28,580 bases of DNA from Mangrovibacterium sp047972415 (GTDB lineage Bacteria > Bacteroidota > Bacteroidia > Bacteroidales > Prolixibacteraceae). The notes beneath the pieces were generated by a model. That model was not told the DNA's origin. It made no database searches and was given only the letters and a program-made list of their open reading frames with translations. A program made the translations under genes and the position numbers. Where the stretch lies: positions 1-28,580 of the forward strand of contig JBKEAN010000150.1 of assembly GCA_047972415.1 (NCBI GenBank), in the 5' to 3' direction. Shown here piece after piece: positions 9,304 through 16,298 of this stretch (positions are counted from its first letter, which is position 1; every line of letters starts with the position of its first letter).

Positions 9304-9347
9304 CTTACTGGTGCAGAAAATGATTCAGAATTTTCTGTGCCGGTAAG
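9304..9347 (+). terminator. Strong hairpin after susD, terminator or processing site
   Basis: CTTACTGGTGCAGAAAAT (9304-9321) and ATTTTCTGTGCCGGTAAG (9330-9347) pair over 18 positions with only G-U wobbles as imperfections, around an 8-base loop. A loose T-rich tail (TTGCTCTGTTTTT) follows. It separates susCD from the SGNH/carbamoyltransferase cassette, so that cassette is probably expressed at a lower level by readthrough or from its own promoter. Confidence 0.7.
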
Positions 9348-9378
9348 TTGCTCTGTTTTTCTTTTGTTTGAAAAGTGT

Positions 9379-10941
9379 ATGAAAAGGCAACGAACTTATA
9401 GATTAATTGTAATCGCATTACCATTTTTTCTATTACTACTTGTTGAAGTTGTTTTACGCTTGGTGGATTTTGGATATGATAACCGCCTATTTATTGAGGC
9501 CGAAGATGATCGGTTTTTGGTGATGAATCGGGATATTTCTCAAAAATATTTCACAATAAATCAAAATGCAACGATCGGGAATCAAGATGTTTTTTATCGG
9601 AGAAAGCCTAAAAACACATTACGTTTTTTTGTGTTGGGGGGTTCATCTGCCTTAGGTTTTCCTTATATGCATAATGGCTCGTTCGCCCGCATGTTGAAAT
9701 ATAAACTTCAATTTCAGTTTCCTGATAAGAATATTGAAATCATCAACCTCTCGTTAACGGCTATTAATTCTTATACGTTGTACGATTTTTCGAAGCAGCT
9801 TATCAACGATCAACCTGATGGCATTTTGATTTATGCAGGACATAATGAATATTACGGAGCGCTCGGTGTCGCTTCATCGAGTTGGTTGGGAAGCAGTCCT
9901 CGTTGGGTTCGGACGTTGCTTGTTCTTCGTCAGTTAAAATTGGTGCAGGTACTTGATCAACTGGCTGCGAAATTCCATTCAGCAAATCCTACTTTAGTTG
10001 ATAAGAACAGAACGCTCCTGGAGCGGATGGCAGCTCGTCAGGAAATTCCTTATCAATCGGAATCGTATAAATCTGGGGTAAAGCAATTCCAATATAATTT
10101 AGGAAGTATGCTTCGTCTTTTTAGTAAAAATGGTATTCCTGTATTTATTGGCACGCTTGCTAGTAATCATCGAGGACAAAAGCCTTTGCAAGAAGAGCAT
10201 GTTTTGTCTCAGTATGATGCGAACGACGAGTATCGTTTGGCACAGAAATCTTTTGAGCAGTTGGCATTCAAGGAATCAAAAAAGCATTTCTTTCTTGCGA
10301 AGGAATATGACGCTTTGCGTTTCCGTGCTCCTGATGAGTTTAACGAGATTATTGAAGGTTATACTGTAAAAATGGACGGCATTTTTCTGGTGAAAACAAA
10401 AGAGAGATTGGAGGTCAATTCTGCCCATGAGATTATTGGGAATGCATTGATGTTAGAACATGTTCATCCTAACCTGAAAGGTCAAAAGTTATTGGCAGAT
10501 GCTTTTTATGACGCTTTGGTCAAAAACTTCGCAGCGTTTTCAAATACGGAATCAGAAAAGCTAAATATAGATCTTTCGAAAGATTATCCGGCAACGGCCT
10601 TCGATTCAATTTACGGAGAATTAGTGGTTTGGAAATTGAAACAGCAATGGCCTTTCAACGAACAACCAGAGAAGCCAGTGTACGATCAAACCAATTTTGA
10701 ATACGAAATGGCTATATTGTTTTTCTTTCAAAAATTGAATTGGGGAGAGGCTATGCAGATGCTCAACAATCATTATATCCGCAAGCGAGATTATGAGAAT
10801 GCTTTGCGTATTGTCGAGCAAATGTGTTTGGAATTGCCGCACGAAACTGTTTTTCTAAAACAAGCCGCTTCTTTATGCCAGCGCCTGGGAGAAGCTGAAA
10901 AAGCAAAATATTATTTGAAACAATTGGCCTATGATCAGTAA
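9379..10941 (+). CDS. Membrane-anchored SGNH/GDSL hydrolase-like protein with C-terminal helical repeats
   Basis: The 520-residue protein has an N-terminal transmembrane anchor (about 9-28, LIVIALPFFLLLLVEVVLRL) and an extracytoplasmic SGNH fold. Block I is FVLGGSSALG (residues 84-93, probable nucleophile Ser89), block III is YAGHNEYYG (152-160), and block V is EHVHPN (360-365, His363). The last 100 residues look like TPR-type helices. Such proteins act as esterases or O-acetyl-modifying enzymes on surface glycans. An upstream in-frame start at 9337 lies inside the terminator hairpin, so the ATG at 9379, just before the anchor, is preferred. Its stop overlaps the next gene by 11 bases. It heads the cassette with the SxtJ-like protein, DUF5989-like peptide and carbamoyltransferase. 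The substrate is unknown. Confidence 0.8.
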   Translation: MKRQRTYRLIVIALPFFLLLLVEVVLRLVDFGYDNRLFIEAEDDRFLVMNRDISQKYFTINQNATIGNQDVFYRRKPKNTLRFFVLGGSSALGFPYMHNGSFARMLKYKLQFQFPDKNIEIINLSLTAINSYTLYDFSKQLINDQPDGILIYAGHNEYYGALGVASSSWLGSSPRWVRTLLVLRQLKLVQVLDQLAAKFHSANPTLVDKNRTLLERMAARQEIPYQSESYKSGVKQFQYNLGSMLRLFSKNGIPVFIGTLASNHRGQKPLQEEHVLSQYDANDEYRLAQKSFEQLAFKESKKHFFLAKEYDALRFRAPDEFNEIIEGYTVKMDGIFLVKTKERLEVNSAHEIIGNALMLEHVHPNLKGQKLLADAFYDALVKNFAAFSNTESEKLNIDLSKDYPATAFDSIYGELVVWKLKQQWPFNEQPEKPVYDQTNFEYEMAILFFFQKLNWGEAMQMLNNHYIRKRDYENALRIVEQMCLELPHETVFLKQAASLCQRLGEAEKAKYYLKQLAYDQ

Positions 10942-11299
10942 ACAAAAAAATATTGAATTTGGAATTGTAGTTGCCCTTGTGCTTGCAATTTTCTCTTTGG
11001 GGTGGAAGCTGGATTTAACGCGTTTTATACTGCTGGTTTTGTTGATGGCGTTGGTACTTCCAAAAGTTTTCATACCATTTACCTGGGCATGGCATCACTT
11101 GGCTGAATGCTTGAATCGGGTAATGACAGCATTGCTTTTACTGCTTGTTTTTTACCTGATTGTTACACCTGTTGGTGTTATTCGAAGATTTTTAGGTGAC
11201 GATACCATGCGATTACGCCAGTTCAAAAAGGCTGAAAACAGTGTTTTTGATCAATATTCAAAAACCTACAAATCATCAGACATGGAGAAACAGTATTAA
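10931..11299 (+). CDS. SxtJ-family small membrane protein
   Basis: The 122-residue protein has three hydrophobic segments (about 10-26, 31-49, 64-86) and a charged C-terminal tail. The motif FTWAWHHLAECLNRVMTALLL and the FYLIVTPVGVIRRFLGDD stretch match the family named after SxtJ of saxitoxin clusters. These proteins are repeatedly found beside NodU/CmcH-type carbamoyltransferases, and that is the case here. It overlaps the SGNH gene by 11 bases, so the two are translationally coupled. Its molecular role is not established; a membrane partner or scaffold for the carbamoyltransferase is a reasonable inference. Confidence 0.75.
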   Translation: MISKQKNIEFGIVVALVLAIFSLGWKLDLTRFILLVLLMALVLPKVFIPFTWAWHHLAECLNRVMTALLLLLVFYLIVTPVGVIRRFLGDDTMRLRQFKKAENSVFDQYSKTYKSSDMEKQY

Positions 11300-11317
11300 C
11301 TAATAAATTTAATTGCT

Positions 11318-11467
11318 ATGGCATTTCTGAAAGAATTTTTTGAATTTCTTGTTTCTAGAAAAAAATACTGGTTAATACCGTTAGTGATGATCCTTCTCCT
11401 GATGTCTTTGATTGTAGTATTCTCGCAGGGAACAGCTTTGGCCCCATTTATTTATTCCATCTTCTAG
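11318..11467 (+). CDS. DUF5989-like 49-residue membrane peptide
   Basis: A short frame runs from ATG 11318 to TAG 11465-11467. It begins MAFLKEFFEFLVSRKKYWL, continues with one transmembrane helix (IPLVMILLLMSLIVVFSQG) and ends ALAPFIYSIF. The opening FLxEFxxFLxxRKKYWLxP pattern and the APFIYxIF end are typical of the DUF5989 family, found between SxtJ-like and carbamoyltransferase genes. It fits exactly between the two neighbours (18-base and 11-base gaps). It is easily missed by gene finders because of its size. Function is unknown. Confidence 0.8.
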   Translation: MAFLKEFFEFLVSRKKYWLIPLVMILLLMSLIVVFSQGTALAPFIYSIF

Positions 11468-11478
11468 CTTTTATCTGC

Positions 11479-13317
11479 ATGAAAGTGATTCTCGGAATTT
11501 CAGCTTATTATCACGACAGCGCAGCTGTCTTGCTGATTGATGGCGAAATTGTTGCGGCAGCCCAGGAAGAACGTTTCACCCGAAAAAAGCACGATGCTTC
11601 ATTTCCTGAAAAAGCAATATCCTATGTTTTAGATGAGGCAGGATTGCAGGGATCAGACGTTGATTACGTAGCATTTTACGAAAAGCCATTTATTAAATTT
11701 GAGCGTTTGCTGGAAACTTATCATGCGTTTGCTCCAAGAGGAATTCAAAGTTTCCTGAAATCAATGCCGGTGTGGATTAAAGAAAAGATATTTACCAAGC
11801 ATTTACTAAATAAAAAGCTATCGAAGCTGGGAATTCAGGCAAGGCTGCTCTTTCCGGAGCACCATCTCTCACACGCTGCCAGTGCATTTTTTACTTCGTC
11901 TTATCGTGAGGCCGCAATTTTAACCATTGACGGGGTTGGCGAATGGGCAACAACGACGATTAGCAAAGGAGATGGTGAAAAAATTACCTTATTACGAGAG
12001 CTGAAGTTTCCGCATTCATTGGGATTACTTTATTCCGCGTTTACTTATTTCTGTGGATTTCAAGTCAATAGTGGCGAGTTCAAGTTGATGGGGCTGGCTC
12101 CTTACGGAACAAATTCAGAGCAGACGAAACGTTACATCTCTCTTATTAAGAATGAATTGGTTGATATTCGCGAAGATGGTTCTTTTCTGTTGAATATGGC
12201 GTATTTTGAATTCGGCACTGGCTTAAAAATGACGAATAACAGGAAATGGCAATCCTTGTTTGGCATTCCTCCAAGAACACCGGAAAGCGAAATTTCTCAG
12301 TCTTATATGAATTTAGCTTATGCCATACAGGCGGTTACTGAAGAAATCATTTTAAAACTTGCCTGCACTGCCCAAAAACTGACAAACTCTGAAAATCTGG
12401 TATTGGCAGGAGGCGTAGCATTAAATTGTGTGGCAAATGGCAAAATATTGAAAACTCAATTATATCAGAAAATTTTTATTCCTCCGGCTGCTGGCGATGC
12501 TGGTGGAGCAGTTGGTGCCGCATTGGCATGCTGCCATATTTTTCTTGGCGAGAAGCGGAACGAGAGCTCTCGCGACAAAATGTGCGGAAGTTACTTGGGG
12601 CCTTCTTTCTCGGAAAAGGAGATTAAAAGCTGGATGCAAAAAGCAGGAGCAAAAGGAAAGCGTTTATCCTATTCTCAACTGTGTGAGCAAGTTGCAAATT
12701 TGCTGAATGAAGGTTCGGTTGTAGGATGGTTCCAGGGGCGAATGGAATTTGGTCCAAGGGCTCTGGGGAATCGTTCAATTCTGGCTGATCCACGTAATCC
12801 TGAAATGCAAAAACGTGTCAATTTGAAAATTAAGTTTAGGGAAGGATTTCGGCCTTTTGCGCCAAGTGTTTTGGAAGAAGAGGCATCTGAATATTTTGAT
12901 TTAAATGTACCGTCGCCTTATATGTTGTTGGTTGCGAAAATAATATCGGCTTATCGATCGAAACTCCCCGAAAACTACAATTCCTTTTCTCTTCAGGAAA
13001 AGCTTTATCATCCGCGATCTTTTTTACAAGCAGTTACGCATGTCGACTATAGTGCCAGAATTCAGACCGTAAATAGTAATGAAAACCCCTTGTTCTATCA
13101 GTTGTTGAGTGCCTTTAAAAAGAAAACAGGTTGCGGTGTGTTGCTTAATACAAGCTTTAATGTTCGCGGCGAGCCCATTGTTTGCACTCTTGCAGATGCT
13201 TATGCCTGTTTTATGAGCACAGGAATGGATTACCTGGTTGTTGGTAAGTGGATTTTAAAGAAAGAAGATCAGTCGAATGAGAATAGAATGGCACCTGCTT
13301 ATACTGCAATTGATTAG
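11479..13317 (+). CDS. NodU/CmcH-family O-carbamoyltransferase
   Basis: The 612-residue cytoplasmic enzyme has the two expected domains. The Kae1-like N-terminal domain (about 1-360) shows ISAYYHDSAAVLL, EERFTRKKHDASFP, the metal/ATP-site His cluster PEHHLSHAASAF (126-137), ILTIDGVGEW and LVLAGGVALNCVANG. The YrdC-like C-terminal domain (about 370-600) shows GWFQGRMEFGPRALGNRSI, FRPFAPSVLEEEA and LLNTSFNVRGEPIV. Family members make carbamoyl-adenylate from carbamoyl phosphate and ATP and transfer the carbamoyl group to a hydroxyl of a sugar, antibiotic or toxin. All key motifs are present and the length is normal. It ends the SGNH-SxtJ-DUF5989 cassette, so the acceptor is probably a surface or secreted glycan, or a lipid-linked intermediate; this is inference. 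Confidence 0.92.
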   Translation: MKVILGISAYYHDSAAVLLIDGEIVAAAQEERFTRKKHDASFPEKAISYVLDEAGLQGSDVDYVAFYEKPFIKFERLLETYHAFAPRGIQSFLKSMPVWIKEKIFTKHLLNKKLSKLGIQARLLFPEHHLSHAASAFFTSSYREAAILTIDGVGEWATTTISKGDGEKITLLRELKFPHSLGLLYSAFTYFCGFQVNSGEFKLMGLAPYGTNSEQTKRYISLIKNELVDIREDGSFLLNMAYFEFGTGLKMTNNRKWQSLFGIPPRTPESEISQSYMNLAYAIQAVTEEIILKLACTAQKLTNSENLVLAGGVALNCVANGKILKTQLYQKIFIPPAAGDAGGAVGAALACCHIFLGEKRNESSRDKMCGSYLGPSFSEKEIKSWMQKAGAKGKRLSYSQLCEQVANLLNEGSVVGWFQGRMEFGPRALGNRSILADPRNPEMQKRVNLKIKFREGFRPFAPSVLEEEASEYFDLNVPSPYMLLVAKIISAYRSKLPENYNSFSLQEKLYHPRSFLQAVTHVDYSARIQTVNSNENPLFYQLLSAFKKKTGCGVLLNTSFNVRGEPIVCTLADAYACFMSTGMDYLVVGKWILKKEDQSNENRMAPAYTAID

Positions 13318-13322
13318 AAGAT

Positions 13323-13357
13323 ACATGTTCAGGAGGACTCTGCTAAAAACATGTTTT
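13323..13357 (+). terminator. Weak hairpin with T-tail after the carbamoyltransferase
   Basis: ACATGTT (13323-13329) and AACATGT (13348-13354) pair over 7 bp around an 18-base loop, followed by TTT. Stability is modest. The position, just after the last gene of the cassette and before operator 3, fits a terminator. Confidence 0.35.
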
Positions 13358-13375
13358 AGAAAATAAAAATATAGT

Positions 13376-13395
13376 CATACCAGTTCGTACCGGTA
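13376..13395 (+). promoter_or_regulatory. Operator copy 3 (glycyl radical operon promoter)
   Basis: CATACCAGTTCGTACCGGTA matches the two operators at the regulator/susC promoters at 16 of 18 positions over CATACCAGTTCATACCAG. It lies 41 bases upstream of the activase start. A near-consensus -7 element, TATTTTTA (13409-13416), follows 13 bases later. The shared site places the GRE/transporter/glycosidase operon in the same GntR regulon. Confidence 0.7.
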
Positions 13396-13436
13396 AGAAA
13401 TATATTATTATTTTTACAGGTGATAAAATAAGAGGA

Positions 13437-14189
13437 ATGAAAGAAGGAGTCATATTCAGTATTGAAGAATTTGCCATTCACGACGGGCCGGGAATTCGTA
13501 CGACGGTATTTCTGAAAGGATGTCCGTTGAAATGTGAGTGGTGTCACAATCCGGAAGGAATTTCATTCAAACCACAATTGATGACCCAAAACGGTAAAAC
13601 ATTGGTGTGTGGTGAGCGGATTCGTTCTACCGAAATGGCAAAAATCGTATTGAAGAACAAAGATCTCTTTGAATTAAATGGAGGTGGAGTAACGCTTACC
13701 GGCGGTGAACCAACTGCTCAGTCTGATTTTGTGATCGACTTTTTAAATCAGGTTCAGGATATTCATCGTGCGATTGAAACCAGTGGCTATGCTTCTCCCT
13801 TGAAGTTCCGGGAAATTATTTCAATGGTCGATTTGGTCTTGTTTGATATTAAACATACCGACGAGCAAATGCACAAGAAATACACCGGAGTGAGTAACAA
13901 ACTTATTTTGAAAAATCTCGAATATCTGATTGAAACAGGGAGGGAGTTTATTGTGCGTATTCCGCTGATTCCCGGCGTCAATGATACGCAAGAGAATATG
14001 TTGAAGGTTGTAAACTTGATAAAAAATGCGGAGTCACTGGTACGTGTTGAATTGCTCCCTTATCATCAAACTGCGGGCGCCAAATATAAAATGATTGGTG
14101 AAACCTTCGAGCCTTCTTTTAATTGTGCACAAGCGCCTAACATATTCAATGTTTTTGAAGAAAATGATATAAAAACCATCATACAATGA
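13437..14189 (+). CDS. Glycyl radical enzyme activase (radical SAM), compact form
   Basis: The 250-residue protein carries the radical-SAM cluster motif CPLKCEWC (Cys29, Cys33, Cys36), the glycine-rich SAM loop GGGVTLTGGEP (82-92), the opening FSIEEFAIHDGPGIRTTVFLKGC and the later VLFDIKHTD, all diagnostic of activases that abstract H from the radical glycine of a partner enzyme. Eliminase-type activases normally have a ferredoxin-like insert with eight cysteines between the cluster motif and GGEP. Here that stretch (37-81) is short and holds one Cys (Cys58), so no auxiliary iron-sulfur clusters can form. It is the first gene of the operon, behind operator 3, and overlaps the GRE start by ATGA, giving translational coupling with its obvious substrate. 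Confidence 0.93.
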   Translation: MKEGVIFSIEEFAIHDGPGIRTTVFLKGCPLKCEWCHNPEGISFKPQLMTQNGKTLVCGERIRSTEMAKIVLKNKDLFELNGGGVTLTGGEPTAQSDFVIDFLNQVQDIHRAIETSGYASPLKFREIISMVDLVLFDIKHTDEQMHKKYTGVSNKLILKNLEYLIETGREFIVRIPLIPGVNDTQENMLKVVNLIKNAESLVRVELLPYHQTAGAKYKMIGETFEPSFNCAQAPNIFNVFEENDIKTIIQ

Positions 14190-16258
14190 ATCAACGAATA
14201 AGCAACTTACGAAACTATATTTTTGAGAAAAAGCATCATGAATTCAGACGTTCAGCAGAAATGCTGGGGTTGGTTGATATGAATCAACTTTTTTCAAAAA
14301 AAGGAATGACTGATATCGAGCGTTCGCAAGAGCGGCTTTCTCTACTGCTGGAAAATGAAAACCCGATAATTTTACCCGGCGAAAAAATTGTATTCACCCG
14401 CACCATTTCTGCTATTCCGCCTATTTATACAAAGGAAGAATGGGCTGAAATTTCCGAAGAGCATTTCATCCATGAGCGAGGAACTATTTCAAATGTTTGT
14501 CCAAATTATGAAGATACCATCCGAAGTGGTTTTTCGGAAAGGAAAATTGAAATTGAAGAAAGACTCAAAGATTCGGAACTTTCTGATCGTGAGATAATGT
14601 TTCTGAATGCGGTATACAAAAGCATTGAGTCGGTTCAGAAATTTATTGGCGTTTATGCAGATTTCGCTGCATCGTGTGGTGAAACTGAAACGAGCAAGCT
14701 TCTTCAATCGATAAAAACTGATGGCGCTAAAACGTTTCATGAAGCATTGCAGTTACTGCGCATTTTGCATTTTACTTTGTGGGAGTCGGATAATTATCAC
14801 AATACTTTCGGGCGCTTCGACCAATACCTGTTGCCTTACTACCAAAACGATATCGAAAGAGGTGTATTATCGAAAGAAGAAGCTTTTGAATTGCTCGAAG
14901 AATTCTTTTTATCATGTAATAAGGACAGCGATTTATACCCGGGAATTCAACAAGGAGATAATGGACAAAGTATGGTGCTTGGCGGCATAAATGCATATGG
15001 CGAAGATCAATTTAACGAGCTTTCAGAACTGTGTTTGAAAGCCAGTTACGAACTCAATTTGATTGATCCCAAAATCAATATTCGTGTCAGTAATAAAACA
15101 CCATTAGAGATTTTCGAAAAAGGATCGGAACTTACTAAAATTGGTTTAGGATTTCCTCAATATAGTAATGATGATGTGGTTATCCCCGGGCTTGTTCGTA
15201 AAGGATATTCTCACGAAGACGCTTGTGATTATGCCGTGGCAGCTTGTTGGGAATTTATTATTCCGAAGCTGGGCATGGATATTCCAAATATTGATGCATT
15301 ATCGCTGGCTGACTGTGTGCTAACTTCTGTTCAGCGACTCGATCTGTGTAATTCGTATGACGAGTTCTATGATATTGTTGAAAGCGAAATTCAACGACGA
15401 ATTGATGAAATGTGTAATAGACACAAAAACATCTATATGGAGCCGTCGCCTTTTCTTTCATTGTTAATGAGCAACACGATTGAGCGGGCGAAAGATATTT
15501 CGGAAGGAACAACTTATAATAATTACGGGATTCATGGAACCGGAATTGCAACGGCAGCCGATTCGTTGGCAGCTTTAAAGCAACTCTATTTTGAAGAGAA
15601 AAAGGTAAGCTACGATCGATTGATTGCTGCTTTAAACGAAAATTTTAAAGAAGATCAGGAGTTGCAGGATTTATTGCGTTTTGGAGCGTCCAAAATGGGA
15701 CAAGATGAAGATTATGTAGATTTCATCGCATCAGATCTATTGACTTCTTTTGACAAAGCTCTGGACAATAAGCGAAATGAACGCGACGGCATTTATCGTG
15801 CCGGAACAGGAACCGCTTTGTTTTATATCAATCACTCATTCGGATTGGGAGCCACGCCCGACGGACGTTCTGCGGGAGAAGTTATTCCTGCGAATTATTC
15901 TCCCAGCCTTTTTATCAAGCAAAAAGGACCGGTTTCGGTCATCAAATCGTTTACAAAACCAAATCTAGAGAAAACCATTAACGGAGGTCCGCTCACGCTC
16001 GAATTTGATGAAACTGTTTTTAATAATCAGGAAAGTGTTTCTAAATTGGGGATGTTGGTGCAATTTTATATCGTAAGCGGAGGACATCAGATACAACTGA
16101 ACACGATTAACCGTGAAAAGTTGCTTGATGCCAAGAAGAATCCGGATCAATATCGAAATCTGATTGTGCGAGTTTGGGGCTGGAGCGGATACTTTGTTGA
16201 GCTTGATGAAGTTTACCAGGATCACGTGATTGCACGCTATGATTATGCTATAGAATAA
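14186..16258 (+). CDS. Glycyl radical enzyme, Cys-x-Glu (dehydratase-like) type
   Basis: The 690-residue enzyme is a PFL-fold barrel. Near 208-218 is the family pattern FGRFDQYLLPY; the thiyl-radical site is AACWEF (Cys354, Glu356); ATPDGRSAGE lies at 556-565; the C-terminal radical loop is VRVWGWSGYFVEL (661-673) with the radical carried by Gly665, followed by the QDHVIAR tail. Known GRE dehydratases and choline lyase have Cys-x-Glu, where Glu acts as base, while pyruvate formate-lyase has Cys-Cys; an elimination on a polyol-like substrate is therefore favoured. It is about 100 residues shorter than most GREs (780-850), mostly at the N-terminus. The Trp residues flanking the radical glycine are unusual. 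Coupling to the activase, followed by a sugar symporter and two arabinofuranosidases, suggests a pentose-derived substrate. The reaction is not established; C-C lyase activity is not excluded. Confidence 0.9.
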   Translation: MNQRISNLRNYIFEKKHHEFRRSAEMLGLVDMNQLFSKKGMTDIERSQERLSLLLENENPIILPGEKIVFTRTISAIPPIYTKEEWAEISEEHFIHERGTISNVCPNYEDTIRSGFSERKIEIEERLKDSELSDREIMFLNAVYKSIESVQKFIGVYADFAASCGETETSKLLQSIKTDGAKTFHEALQLLRILHFTLWESDNYHNTFGRFDQYLLPYYQNDIERGVLSKEEAFELLEEFFLSCNKDSDLYPGIQQGDNGQSMVLGGINAYGEDQFNELSELCLKASYELNLIDPKINIRVSNKTPLEIFEKGSELTKIGLGFPQYSNDDVVIPGLVRKGYSHEDACDYAVAACWEFIIPKLGMDIPNIDALSLADCVLTSVQRLDLCNSYDEFYDIVESEIQRRIDEMCNRHKNIYMEPSPFLSLLMSNTIERAKDISEGTTYNNYGIHGTGIATAADSLAALKQLYFEEKKVSYDRLIAALNENFKEDQELQDLLRFGASKMGQDEDYVDFIASDLLTSFDKALDNKRNERDGIYRAGTGTALFYINHSFGLGATPDGRSAGEVIPANYSPSLFIKQKGPVSVIKSFTKPNLEKTINGGPLTLEFDETVFNNQESVSKLGMLVQFYIVSGGHQIQLNTINREKLLDAKKNPDQYRNLIVRVWGWSGYFVELDEVYQDHVIARYDYAIE

Positions 16259-16298
16259 AAAAAGAGACTAATTAACCATCTGAATCAAATATCAACTT

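Noticed and set aside
9337..9378. An earlier in-frame start for the SGNH gene
   Set aside because: It lies inside the right arm of the strong hairpin, and the added residues precede the natural basic-hydrophobic anchor starting at 9379.
13437..16258. Pyruvate formate-lyase and its activase (pflB/pflA)
   Set aside because: The active site is Cys-Trp-Glu, not Cys-Cys, the protein is much shorter than PflB, and the gene neighbours are sugar uptake and hydrolysis genes.
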